From Bacteroidales bacterium (GTDB taxonomy: Bacteria; Bacteroidota; Bacteroidia; Bacteroidales; UBA932), in the NCBI GenBank assembly GCA_015060395.1, contig SUYP01000008.1:30417-94416 (forward strand): DNA of 64,000 nucleotides, given 5' to 3'. Below, piece after piece: positions 23,829-31,969 of the stretch. Every line of letters starts with the position of its first letter. Position 1 is the first letter of the stretch. The notes under the pieces are model-generated. The model worked only from the letters and a program-made list of their open reading frames with translations, searched no databases and was not told the DNA's origin. The position numbers were made by a program, and so were the translations under genes.

Positions 23829-24874
23829 CACTCTGTCCCTCCATCCTTATCAGTTTCCGTTTCTATCTCTGCCTGATATGTCTCAGTCACGAACCTTACG
23901 GCGACCGGAAGGGCGGCAGCATTGTCATCATCAGATGCGACATACTTGGCGAACTTGACGAAATCTGCTCTTACAAAAAGATCGTTCACCTCAGCAAGAA
24001 GTTCCTTCGGTGCATCCGTGGCCTTCATTTCATCAAATATCTCTGCTGTAGTCATCTCCATCGCGCCGATGCCATATCTTTCAGCCATATATTCCCTCAA
24101 TGTGTCGGTCACACCGGAATAGAATGCCTTCTGTTTTTCAGGAGCCCATAATCTGTTTCCACGATACTGGTCAAGCTTCCTTAGTGCCACGATGTGAGCC
24201 GGATCCTTATGCACAAAAGCCGGATCATTCCTTCTGCGGCGCATAATAACAAGACATACCACAAGTATGACAAGCATAGAAACTATCCAGAACAGGCCTA
24301 CCCAAGGAAGCACCTCACCTAAAGTCAGAGGATAGCGGATCTGGCCTTTGATGTCGTGAGGAACAAAAGTCGCGGTATCAACAGGCATCGTCTTAACCTC
24401 GAGACGGACAGGGTCGAAAACCAGAGTATCTGTCCTGCCATCTGCCGTCATCCTTCCGACTGCGATCTGGGGAAGATCATAGATTCCCTCCTCGAATGAA
24501 GTGATCAATACGCTTCCCTTTATGTCAAACTGCCTCGGATTTCCTTTCTTTGCCTTAGATATATTCAATGTATCCAGAACCCAAGGGGAAAGATACATAA
24601 GCCTGTAGTCCTGCTTTTCCGGAAGTCCAGGAAGGACAAGACGTGTTCCTTCCGTAACCCCCTTGAGTTCAAAGCCATACAGGAGCTGATCGGCAACCAG
24701 TACAGAGTCCCTCTCCTGCAATGGAGTAAGAAAGGCACCGCGAAGAGGTATCACCTTTCCCGCCGGAACATCTGTCGTGTCAGCTACCGCTACGGCAGAT
24801 GTATCGGCCTCCTGGGCGAAGACCGCCAGGCTGCTGAAAAGAAAGCTCAAACATATCAATAATGCATTACGCAT
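23828..24874 (-). CDS. Bat-operon exported single-pass membrane protein
   Basis: 348 residues. Signal peptide (MRNALLICLSFLFSSLAVFAQ), a periplasmic beta-rich domain (about 45-165), one membrane helix (about 187-210, VLPWVGLFWIVSMLVILVVC), and a cytoplasmic helical C-terminal domain with acidic end (about 215-348). The position between the DUF58 and batA genes and the topology match the unnamed membrane protein (DUF4381-like) of Bacteroidota Bat operons. Probably connects the VWA proteins with the cytosolic MoxR/DUF58 pair; this is inference. Confidence 0.75.
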   Translation of the reverse strand: MRNALLICLSFLFSSLAVFAQEADTSAVAVADTTDVPAGKVIPLRGAFLTPLQERDSVLVADQLLYGFELKGVTEGTRLVLPGLPEKQDYRLMYLSPWVLDTLNISKAKKGNPRQFDIKGSVLITSFEEGIYDLPQIAVGRMTADGRTDTLVFDPVRLEVKTMPVDTATFVPHDIKGQIRYPLTLGEVLPWVGLFWIVSMLVILVVCLVIMRRRRNDPAFVHKDPAHIVALRKLDQYRGNRLWAPEKQKAFYSGVTDTLREYMAERYGIGAMEMTTAEIFDEMKATDAPKELLAEVNDLFVRADFVKFAKYVASDDDNAAALPVAVRFVTETYQAEIETETDKDGGTE

Positions 24875-24879
24875 ACATT

Positions 24880-25770
24880 CTATCTGTTTTTAAACAATGT
24901 CATCAGTCCCTTGACATAATCCTCATCAAGAGCCACGCTGACCTTGTCAACATTATATTTCATAAAAAGACGCGAAGAGGTCTGCTCCACATTGCTGAAC
25001 CAGTTCTCGTATGCAAGCCTGACCTTCCTGCTGGAAGTATTGATCCAGGCCGACTTACCTGTCTCAGAATCCTTGATATGGACGAATCCCATATCCGGAA
25101 TATTCCTCTCACGAGGATCATACACCTCTATGACAGACAGATCGTGCCTGTTGACCGCCACCTTAAGGGCTTCCTCGTAACGAGGGCTGCCGTCCTCATT
25201 CACATCAAGCATATCGGACAGGAGGAAGGCCGTGCATTTCTTCTTGATGGCATTGGTCAGATAGCGCAATGCCTCCGATATGTCCGTTCCGTCCGTAGAT
25301 GGCTCGAATTCAATGATTTCACGGATGATATGCAGAAGATGGCTGCGTCCTTTCTTCGGAGGGATAAACTTCTCGACCTTGTCGCTGAAGAAAAGCGCTC
25401 CCACCTTGTCATTGTTTATAATGGCCGAAAATGACAATACAGCCGCAATCTCTGCCAGCATATCCTTCCTGCTGCCGCCGGCCGTACCGAACAGCCTCGA
25501 GCGGCTGACATCCACCAGAAGCATAACGGTCAGTTCCCTCTCCTCTTCAAAGACCTTGACGTATGGAGAACGGAGACGCGCTGTGACATTCCAGTCCATA
25601 TTGCGCACATCGTCTCCATATTGGTACTCACGGACCTCGCTGAATGCCATTCCACGCCCCTTGAAGGCCGAATGGTATTCACCGGCGAAGATCTGATGTG
25701 ACAGAGCCCTTGTCTTGATCTCTATCTTCCTGACCTTCTTCAAAAGGTCGTTTGCACTCATTCCCTCCAT
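24880..25770 (-). CDS. DUF58 domain protein of the Bat operon
   Basis: 296 residues, no membrane segment. It contains the DUF58 signature REYQYGDDVRNMDWNVTAR (about 46-64) followed by a VWA-like domain with LLVDVSRSRLFG. In the family these proteins are partners of MoxR AAA+ ATPases. Its ATG overlaps the moxR stop by one base (TAATG). An alternative start at MSANDLL, three codons in, cannot be excluded. Confidence 0.9.
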   Translation of the reverse strand: MEGMSANDLLKKVRKIEIKTRALSHQIFAGEYHSAFKGRGMAFSEVREYQYGDDVRNMDWNVTARLRSPYVKVFEEERELTVMLLVDVSRSRLFGTAGGSRKDMLAEIAAVLSFSAIINNDKVGALFFSDKVEKFIPPKKGRSHLLHIIREIIEFEPSTDGTDISEALRYLTNAIKKKCTAFLLSDMLDVNEDGSPRYEEALKVAVNRHDLSVIEVYDPRERNIPDMGFVHIKDSETGKSAWINTSSRKVRLAYENWFSNVEQTSSRLFMKYNVDKVSVALDEDYVKGLMTLFKNR

Positions 25771-26762
25771 TATGGAACTTCTACAGCATTTATTATTTCA
25801 GAAATGATCTGGTCTGTCGTCATATTCTCAGCCTCAGCCTCGTAGGTCAGGCCGATACGGTGACGAAGCACTTCATAACATACCGCCCTCACATCCTCAG
25901 GAATCACATAGCCCCTTCTCTTGATGAAAGCGTAAGCCTTCGAAGCCATTGCAAGAGAGATACTTGCACGCGGAGATGCACCGTATGAGATGAAGCCTGC
26001 CATCTTGCCAAGACCGTAATCCTGAGGTGTACGTGTCGCATACACGATGTCAACGATATACCTCTCTATCTTCTCGTCCATATACACATCCTTCACCACT
26101 TCGCGGGCTCTTACGATATCCTCCGGCTTGAGCACAGGCTGAGCCTTAGGGAAGGTGCCGGAATTGTTCATACGGATGATCTGACGCTCCTCCTCCTTCT
26201 TAGGATAAGTCACTACGACCTTAAGCATAAAACGGTCGAGCTGAGCCTCCGGAAGCGGATATGTTCCTTCCTGCTCTATAGGGTTCTGCGTAGCCATCAC
26301 CAGGAACGGCTCCGGAAGCTTGAAAGTCTCCTCACCGATAGTCACCTGCCTTTCCTGCATCGCCTCGAGAAGAGCCGACTGCACCTTTGCAGGCGAACGG
26401 TTGATCTCATCCGCAAGCACGAAATTGGCGAATACCGGACCTTTCTTGATCTGGAACTGTTCGGTCTTCTGCGAATAGATCAGAGTTCCGAGAACATCTG
26501 CAGGAAGCAGGTCCGGAGTGAACTGGATACGGCTGAACTTAGAGTCCACAGCCTGAGACAAAGTATTTATAGCCAAGGTCTTGGCCAGTCCCGGAACACC
26601 TTCCAGAAGTATATGGCCGTTGGCAAGGAGACCGATCAGAAGATTCTCGACAAGATGTTTCTGTCCTACGATGACCTTGTTCATCTCCATCGTCAGGATA
26701 TCGACAAACGAGCTCTCCCTCTGGATGCGGTCGTTCAATTCTTTTATGTTTATGCTCTCCAT
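25770..26762 (-). CDS. moxR: MoxR-family AAA+ ATPase
   Basis: 330 residues. Walker A GVPGLAKT (about 55-62), Walker B VLADEINRSPAK, sensor-1 ATQNPIEQEGTYPLPEAQLDRF and the C-terminal lid domain are all present. MoxR proteins act as chaperone-like ATPases for metal-dependent VWA partners, here BatA and BatB. First gene of the seven-gene Bat operon; a minus-strand TAACTTTG box at 26801-26808 is a good -7 element. Confidence 0.95.
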   Translation of the reverse strand: MESINIKELNDRIQRESSFVDILTMEMNKVIVGQKHLVENLLIGLLANGHILLEGVPGLAKTLAINTLSQAVDSKFSRIQFTPDLLPADVLGTLIYSQKTEQFQIKKGPVFANFVLADEINRSPAKVQSALLEAMQERQVTIGEETFKLPEPFLVMATQNPIEQEGTYPLPEAQLDRFMLKVVVTYPKKEEERQIIRMNNSGTFPKAQPVLKPEDIVRAREVVKDVYMDEKIERYIVDIVYATRTPQDYGLGKMAGFISYGASPRASISLAMASKAYAFIKRRGYVIPEDVRAVCYEVLRHRIGLTYEAEAENMTTDQIISEIINAVEVP

Positions 26763-26777
26763 AAATATGATTTTTGA

Positions 26778-26808
26778 TATTTTTGCATTCTAAAAACTTA
26801 CAAAGTTA
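26778..26808. promoter_or_regulatory. Divergent promoters for the Bat operon and truA
   Basis: TAACTTTG on the minus strand (26801-26808) and TATTTTTG on the plus strand (26778-26785) both match TAnnTTTG. The two boxes point across each other, so the transcripts from the two promoters overlap and may interfere. Confidence 0.55.
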
Positions 26809-26824
26809 CTCAAATATTTACAAT

Positions 26825-27601
26825 ATGCGATATAAAATCAGGTTATCATACGACGGCAACGCCTTCTGCGGATGGCAGATACAAAACAACGCCCGCACAG
26901 TGCAGGGTGAACTCGAAAATGCCCTGCAGACACTTTCGGGGAATTGCATACAGGTCACCGGAGCCGGCAGGACCGATACCGGGGTCAGCGCCATCAATTA
27001 TATCGCTCACTTCGAATTCCCTGACGAAGTCAGGATGGAAGCGGCGCAACTCTGCTACAAATTAAATGCCATCCTGCCTCGCGAAATAACGGTACACGAA
27101 GTTTCGCAATCGGAAAGCGACTTTCACGCAAGATTCGACGCACGGTCCAGGGAATACCATTATTTCATCCATTTCAGAAAAGACCCGTTCTGCGAAAAAT
27201 ATTCATACAGGATGCGGCACCCGCTGGACATCGGAAAGATGAATGAGGCTGCGGCATACCTTTTGGGGGAACACGACTTCAGATGTTTCGAGAAGACCGG
27301 CGGAAACAACCTGACTTCCGTATGTACGGTCACCGAGGCCGTCTGGAGCACATATCGTCCCACCCATATAGAGATGATGGGGATGGATTGCGGGGAAGGT
27401 GACTATATCGTATTCAGAATCAAGGCAAACCGTTTTCTGAGAAATATGGTCAGGGCGATCGTGGGATCGCTGATCGAAGTAGGACGGGGCAAGCGCTCTC
27501 CCGAATGGATCGCAGAGCTTGTAGCGGAGGGCACCCGCTCTGACGCGGGCAGTTCGGTGCCCGGCAATGCGCTTTTCTTCAGCGGGGCAGCATACAAATA
27601 A
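26825..27601 (+). CDS. truA: tRNA pseudouridine(38-40) synthase
   Basis: 258 residues. Isomerises uridines 38-40 of tRNA anticodon arms. N-terminal RLSYDGNAFCGWQIQ and the catalytic-aspartate motif GAGRTDTGVSA (Asp near residue 53) are intact, as is the later FRIKANRFLRNMVRAIVGSL. Start placed at the ATG at 26825 because the longer frame begins upstream of the promoter box. Confidence 0.95.
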   Translation: MRYKIRLSYDGNAFCGWQIQNNARTVQGELENALQTLSGNCIQVTGAGRTDTGVSAINYIAHFEFPDEVRMEAAQLCYKLNAILPREITVHEVSQSESDFHARFDARSREYHYFIHFRKDPFCEKYSYRMRHPLDIGKMNEAAAYLLGEHDFRCFEKTGGNNLTSVCTVTEAVWSTYRPTHIEMMGMDCGEGDYIVFRIKANRFLRNMVRAIVGSLIEVGRGKRSPEWIAELVAEGTRSDAGSSVPGNALFFSGAAYK

Positions 27602-27602
27602 A

Positions 27603-27634
27603 TTTGAGTATTCCCGTTTTTTTGACTAAATTTG
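27603..27634 (+). promoter_or_regulatory. Promoter of the exbB operon (TTTG-N20-TAAATTTG)
   Basis: TTTG at 27603-27606, 20-bp spacer, TAAATTTG at 27627-27634: a full consensus. The exbB ATG is at 27698, leaving a leader of about 60 nt. Confidence 0.7.
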
Positions 27635-27697
27635 CACGATTTCGCGCGTATGCGAAACGAGACCAGAAATTGATAATTAAAAAGACCGTAAATAACT

Positions 27698-28393
27698 ATG
27701 CTTTTCAACATTCTTCAAGCCGTTGACACAACGGCACTCACTTCTGCAGCACCTGCTTCGCAGGAGATGAATTTCTCCCTCATCGATATGGCGATAAAGG
27801 GTGGCTGGCTTATGATCGTCCTACTCATTCTTTCGATTATGGCGATCTATATCTTCGGAAACAAATGGTGGATGATCCGCAAGGCGGGCAAGATCGACAA
27901 GAACTTTATGAAGGACATACACGATATGATCCACGAAGGAAAGATCAAGTCAGCTATCGCACTCTGCCAGAAGTATGACTCCCCTATCGCAAGACTTGTA
28001 GAGAAAGGCATAGAAAGGATCGGAAGACCGCTTCCTGACATTCAGGCGGCTGTGGAGAATATGGGTAATGTCGAGGTTGCCAGACTGGAGAAAGGTCTCC
28101 CTATGCTTGCAACCATCTCGGGAGGTGCACCTATGATCGGATTCCTCGGTACTGTATCAGGTATGATCGAGGCATTCTTCAGAATGTCAACAGCTGGAAA
28201 CAACATTGACATAACACTCCTCTCCGGAGGTATATATGAAGCAATGGTCACTACCGTAGGCGGTCTCTTCGTAGGTATCATCGCATACTTCGGCTACAAC
28301 TACCTCACTTCACAGATCTCCAACCTCGTATTCAAGATGGAGAACACTACAATCGAATTCATCGATATGCTTCACGAGCCTGCCGGCAGATAA
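27698..28393 (+). CDS. exbB: ExbB/TolQ/MotA-type proton channel subunit
   Basis: 231 residues. A first helix follows a short periplasmic N-terminus (about 32-52), then a cytoplasmic loop and two C-terminal helices with the family pattern GGAPMIGFLGTVSGMIEAFF (about 145-165) and MVTTVGGLFVGIIAYFGYNYL (about 187-207). With ExbD and the TonB-like protein downstream it forms the proton-motive-force motor that energises outer-membrane receptors. Confidence 0.92.
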   Translation: MLFNILQAVDTTALTSAAPASQEMNFSLIDMAIKGGWLMIVLLILSIMAIYIFGNKWWMIRKAGKIDKNFMKDIHDMIHEGKIKSAIALCQKYDSPIARLVEKGIERIGRPLPDIQAAVENMGNVEVARLEKGLPMLATISGGAPMIGFLGTVSGMIEAFFRMSTAGNNIDITLLSGGIYEAMVTTVGGLFVGIIAYFGYNYLTSQISNLVFKMENTTIEFIDMLHEPAGR

Positions 28394-28404
28394 AGGACAA
28401 GAAA

Positions 28405-28818
28405 ATGGCAATAAAAAGGACAACAAAGGTTGATTCATCCTTCTCGATGTCGTCAATGACCGACATCGTGTTCCTGCTGCTCATCTTCTTCCTGGTGACT
28501 TCAACGCTGATCAATCCGAATGCATTGAAGCTCCTCCTTCCGAAGAGCACAGGACAGGTTTCCGCCAAGGCGACAGTGAGTGTATCGATCAAGCATTGGC
28601 AGGATACAGACAGATTCTCATATCACATCAACGGTGACGAGACTCCTATCAGATTCGATCTGATCGAGGACGAACTCATAGAACTTCTTCAGACAGAGGA
28701 AGATCCTACTTTCTCCATCTACGCAGACGAGACAGTTCCCATCAAGGAGGTCGTAGCCGTGATGAACATTGCGAAAAGGAATCATTACAAAGTGATTATG
28801 GCGACTTCGCCGGAATAG
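28405..28818 (+). CDS. exbD: ExbD/TolR biopolymer transport protein
   Basis: 137 residues. One N-terminal membrane helix carries the conserved aspartate in SMTDIVFLLLIFFLVTST (Asp near residue 20), the proton-relay residue of ExbD. A periplasmic domain follows, ending EVVAVMNIAKRNHYKVIMAT. It lies 11 bp after exbB and 8 bp before the TonB-like gene. Confidence 0.92.
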   Translation: MAIKRTTKVDSSFSMSSMTDIVFLLLIFFLVTSTLINPNALKLLLPKSTGQVSAKATVSVSIKHWQDTDRFSYHINGDETPIRFDLIEDELIELLQTEEDPTFSIYADETVPIKEVVAVMNIAKRNHYKVIMATSPE

Positions 28819-28826
28819 ACTAAGGT

Positions 28827-29612
28827 ATGGAACAGTATCTCAGAGAGCGTGAAAGACAGGAAAAGAAATCGAGGGTGACCGGTGTCACCCTTACGGTGTC
28901 TATGCACATAGCCCTGCTGATTTGCTGCTTCATAACCGGATTCACCTATCTGGATCCACCTCCTCCGGAGCAGGAGCGGATACTGATAGAGTTTGACGAG
29001 CCTGAAATCCAGAAACCCAAGCAGACCTGGGACGGCACAAGGCCGAGGGCTGCGGAGCCGGATCCGGACAAGGACATAAATCTCGTACAGAGGTCAGAGG
29101 CACAGAACGAAGGCACGAAGAGCAATCAGGCTCCAGAGGCCACAGTCGATGAATTCGGCGACGTAGATGTACCGGAGCCTCCTAGAAAGAAGGAGATAGA
29201 CCGCAGGGCCCTTTTCTCGGCGGCGGACAACAAGACCCAGAAAGACACGCTTGCGGCTCAGACCGCGCGTGAAGACAGTGATGCTTTAAAGGCTGGTCAC
29301 GCCCAAGGCAATACCAAGACAGGAGAGACTTCCGGTGAGCCAAATGCAAAGCTGGCGGGAAGAACCGTAAACGGCACACTTCCGCGTCCGAGCTACGGTG
29401 TACAGGAATCTGGAAAGGTTGTGGTGAACATCTGGGTGGATAATTACGGAAATGTCCAGAAGGCCGTAGCCGGTGCAGAAGGCACCACGGTTACAGACAA
29501 GACGCTTTGGCAGGCTGCGAGAAAGGCGGCATTGGGAGCGCACTTCAATATGAGCGCAGAAGCTCCGGCCCTGCAGGAAGGAACGATTACATATATTTTC
29601 AAATTGAATTGA
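28827..29612 (+). CDS. tonB: TonB-like energy transducer
   Basis: 261 residues. Cytoplasmic basic N-terminus, one membrane helix (about 19-42, GVTLTVSMHIALLICCFITG), a short Pro/Glu stretch, a charged periplasmic linker (about 60-180), and a C-terminal domain reading VVVNIWVDNYGNVQKAVAGA to the end, which matches the TonB C-terminal fold loosely. Order exbB-exbD-tonB supports the call. The C-terminal domain is divergent, so it may be a TolA-like variant. Confidence 0.82.
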   Translation: MEQYLRERERQEKKSRVTGVTLTVSMHIALLICCFITGFTYLDPPPPEQERILIEFDEPEIQKPKQTWDGTRPRAAEPDPDKDINLVQRSEAQNEGTKSNQAPEATVDEFGDVDVPEPPRKKEIDRRALFSAADNKTQKDTLAAQTAREDSDALKAGHAQGNTKTGETSGEPNAKLAGRTVNGTLPRPSYGVQESGKVVVNIWVDNYGNVQKAVAGAEGTTVTDKTLWQAARKAALGAHFNMSAEAPALQEGTITYIFKLN

Positions 29613-29687
29613 TTTTATCAGATATGAAATTGGCGTGAGCCAAGACATTATTATTTAACATTTAAATTGCCCGACGGGCGTAAGACA

Positions 29688-31040
29688 ATGGAAGACAACA
29701 GAAGAGGCGGCAATGGCCGCAGAGATGGCCGTAGAGAGTACGGTGAAAGAAGAAGCCATTCCAACAATGGCGAAAGAAGAAGCTTCAGCAACAATGGCGA
29801 AAGACGCAGCTACGGCAGCGACAGGCCTCGCAGGACATTCTCGGAAAACGGAGAAAGAAGAAGCTTCAGCAGCAACGGTGAGAGAAGGAGCTATGGAAGC
29901 GACAGACCTCGCAGGACATTCTCAGAAAACGGTGAGAGAAGATCATTCACCGGAAATGGAGAAAGAAGATCATACGGAGAGAATCAGGAAAGAAGGAACT
30001 TCAGCGGCGAAAGAAGAAGCTTCGGCAGCAATGGCGAAAGAAGGAGCTTCGGCAGCGACAGACCTCGCAGATCATTCTCGGAAGGTGGTGAGAGAAGATC
30101 ATCATTCGGAGGAGACAGAAGAGGATTCTCAGGAGAGAGAAGGTCGTTCGGAGACAGGAAGCCAGGCGGATTCAGAAATTCAGGCAGGAAGAGCTTCAAC
30201 AGAAACGATTTCAACTACTTCCGCGACGAGAGCGAGAGCGGAATCAACAAGATGATCAGCAGAAGGCCTCAGATCGAGAACGAGGCATTCTCAGACAACG
30301 ATATGGTCAAGGCTCCTATCAAGGAGGAGGTAAGACTCAACAAGTTCATCGCCAACTCTGGAGTATGCTCTAGAAGAGAGGCTGACAATTTCATCCTTGC
30401 AGGTGTAGTGACAGTGAACGGAGAGGTCGTTACAGAACTCGGAACCAAGGTAAACATCAACACTGACGACATCCGCTTCAACGGAGAAAGGCTCAAGGGC
30501 GAAGACAAGATCTACATCGTTATGAACAAGCCTAAGGGCTATGTGACAACAGCAAGCGACCCTCACGCAGACAAGACCGTTATGGATCTTCTCAAGGGCT
30601 GTCCTTCAAGAGTCTTCCCTGTAGGCCGACTCGACAAGAACACCACTGGCGTGCTTATGTTCACGAATGACGGTGAGATCGCTGAGAAGCTTACACACCC
30701 TTCATACGACAAGAAGAAGATATATCAGGTATCCCTTGACAGCAAGCTCAAGCAGGAGGATTATGAGAAGATCCTCAGCGGAGTGGAGCTTTCAGACGGC
30801 GTGATCGCAGCTGACGAGCTCGAATACATCGAGGAGGACGACCACAGAAAGCTCGGAATCGAAATTCACTCGGGAAAGAACCGTATCGTAAGAAGGATAT
30901 TCGAGTCTCTCGGATATGAAGTGAAGGCTCTTGACAGAGTATATTTCGCTGGTCTTACAAAGAGAGGCCTCAAGAGAGGTGAATGGAGATACCTTTCAGA
31001 GGGTGAGACCAACCTTCTCAAGATGGGTGCATATCTTTAA
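29688..31040 (+). CDS. RsuA/RluB-family pseudouridine synthase with Arg/Gly/Ser-rich repeat extension
   Basis: 450 residues from the ATG at 29688; the in-frame TTG 21 bp earlier is unlikely. Residues about 1-175 are a basic, disordered repeat tract built on NGERRSF and YGSDRPRRTFSE. Then an S4 RNA-binding domain (VRLNKFIANSGVCSRREAD, about 215-275) and a catalytic domain with GRLDKNTTGVLMFTNDG carrying the catalytic aspartate. Modifies rRNA; the exact site cannot be told. The long arginine-rich extension is common in Bacteroidota members and probably adds non-specific RNA affinity. Followed 5 bp later by era. Confidence 0.9.
   Translation: MEDNRRGGNGRRDGRREYGERRSHSNNGERRSFSNNGERRSYGSDRPRRTFSENGERRSFSSNGERRSYGSDRPRRTFSENGERRSFTGNGERRSYGENQERRNFSGERRSFGSNGERRSFGSDRPRRSFSEGGERRSSFGGDRRGFSGERRSFGDRKPGGFRNSGRKSFNRNDFNYFRDESESGINKMISRRPQIENEAFSDNDMVKAPIKEEVRLNKFIANSGVCSRREADNFILAGVVTVNGEVVTELGTKVNINTDDIRFNGERLKGEDKIYIVMNKPKGYVTTASDPHADKTVMDLLKGCPSRVFPVGRLDKNTTGVLMFTNDGEIAEKLTHPSYDKKKIYQVSLDSKLKQEDYEKILSGVELSDGVIAADELEYIEEDDHRKLGIEIHSGKNRIVRRIFESLGYEVKALDRVYFAGLTKRGLKRGEWRYLSEGETNLLKMGAYL
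29727..30200 (+). repeat. Tandem repeats coding the Arg-rich extension
   Basis: Short GAAAGAAGAAG-type units are nested in a larger period of 81 bp (27 codons): the unit beginning AGCTACGGCAGCGACAGGCC at 29808 recurs at 29889 with few changes. The second frame is also open through the tract because of the repeats. Confidence 0.75.
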
Positions 31041-31045
31041 TCAAT

Positions 31046-31942
31046 ATGAGTGAACAGACCAAAAGACACCGCGCGGGATTTGTCAACATCATCGGTAATC
31101 CGAATGTTGGCAAATCTACGCTTATGAACGCCCTCGTAGGCGAAAAGCTCTCTATCGTCACTGCCAAGGCACAGACCACAAGGCACAGGATTATGGGAAT
31201 CGTCAACGGAGATGATTACCAGATCGTGTATTCCGACACTCCGGGCATCCTGAAGCCTAACTACAGGCTGCAGCAGAGTATGATGAACTTCGTTGACACG
31301 GCTATCGGAGATGCAGACATCATACTGTATGTGACCGACACGGTAGAAAAGGGAGACAAGAACGATGAATATATCTCCAAGCTCAAGAAGATACAGTGCC
31401 CTGTAATACTGGTAATCAACAAGATAGATATCAGCAGTCAGGAGCAGGTACTGGAGCTTATGAGTTGGTGGAAGGAGCAGATTCCGAATGCGATCATATT
31501 CCCGGCTTCCGCACAGGAGAAGTTCAACCTCGAAAACATCTTCGATGCAATCGTGGAGAACCTTCCGACAGCTCCGGCCTGGTATGACAAGGATGTATTC
31601 ACCGACAAGAATCTCAGGTTCTTCGCATCAGAGATCGTAAGAGAGAAGATATTCCTCAACTATAAGGAAGAGATTCCATACAGCTGCGAGGTGGTGGTCG
31701 AGGAGTTCAAGGAGGGAGCGGAAAGATATGACATCAGCGCGGTCATATATGTGATGCGCGATACCCAGAAGGGCATCATAATCGGCAAGGGCGGACAGTC
31801 ACTCAAGAAAGTCGGCACTCAGGCCAGGATCGAAATGGAGGACTTTTTCCAAAAGAAAGTCTTTCTCAGGCTTTTCGTGAAGGTCGATCCGGACTGGAGG
31901 GAAAGCAAGAAGGAGCTGAGGAAATTCGGCTACGAATACTGA
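31046..31942 (+). CDS. era: GTPase Era
   Basis: 298 residues. Binds the 3' end of 16S rRNA and couples 30S maturation to growth. G1 GNPNVGKS (about 17-24), G2 region TTRHRIMG, G3 DTPG, G4 NKID, followed by a C-terminal KH domain (about 205-298) with GIIIGKGGQSLKKVG. In a cluster with the pseudouridine synthase and parC. Confidence 0.97.
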   Translation: MSEQTKRHRAGFVNIIGNPNVGKSTLMNALVGEKLSIVTAKAQTTRHRIMGIVNGDDYQIVYSDTPGILKPNYRLQQSMMNFVDTAIGDADIILYVTDTVEKGDKNDEYISKLKKIQCPVILVINKIDISSQEQVLELMSWWKEQIPNAIIFPASAQEKFNLENIFDAIVENLPTAPAWYDKDVFTDKNLRFFASEIVREKIFLNYKEEIPYSCEVVVEEFKEGAERYDISAVIYVMRDTQKGIIIGKGGQSLKKVGTQARIEMEDFFQKKVFLRLFVKVDPDWRESKKELRKFGYEY

Positions 31943-31969
31943 TAATCAATAGAAGAAGTGAGGTAATTT

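Noticed and set aside
29713..30255. 180-codon frame overlapping the start of the pseudouridine synthase gene
   Set aside because: Its openness follows from the tandem repeats; it lacks a sensible start context and its product (AKEEAS/ATDLADHS repeats) has no support.
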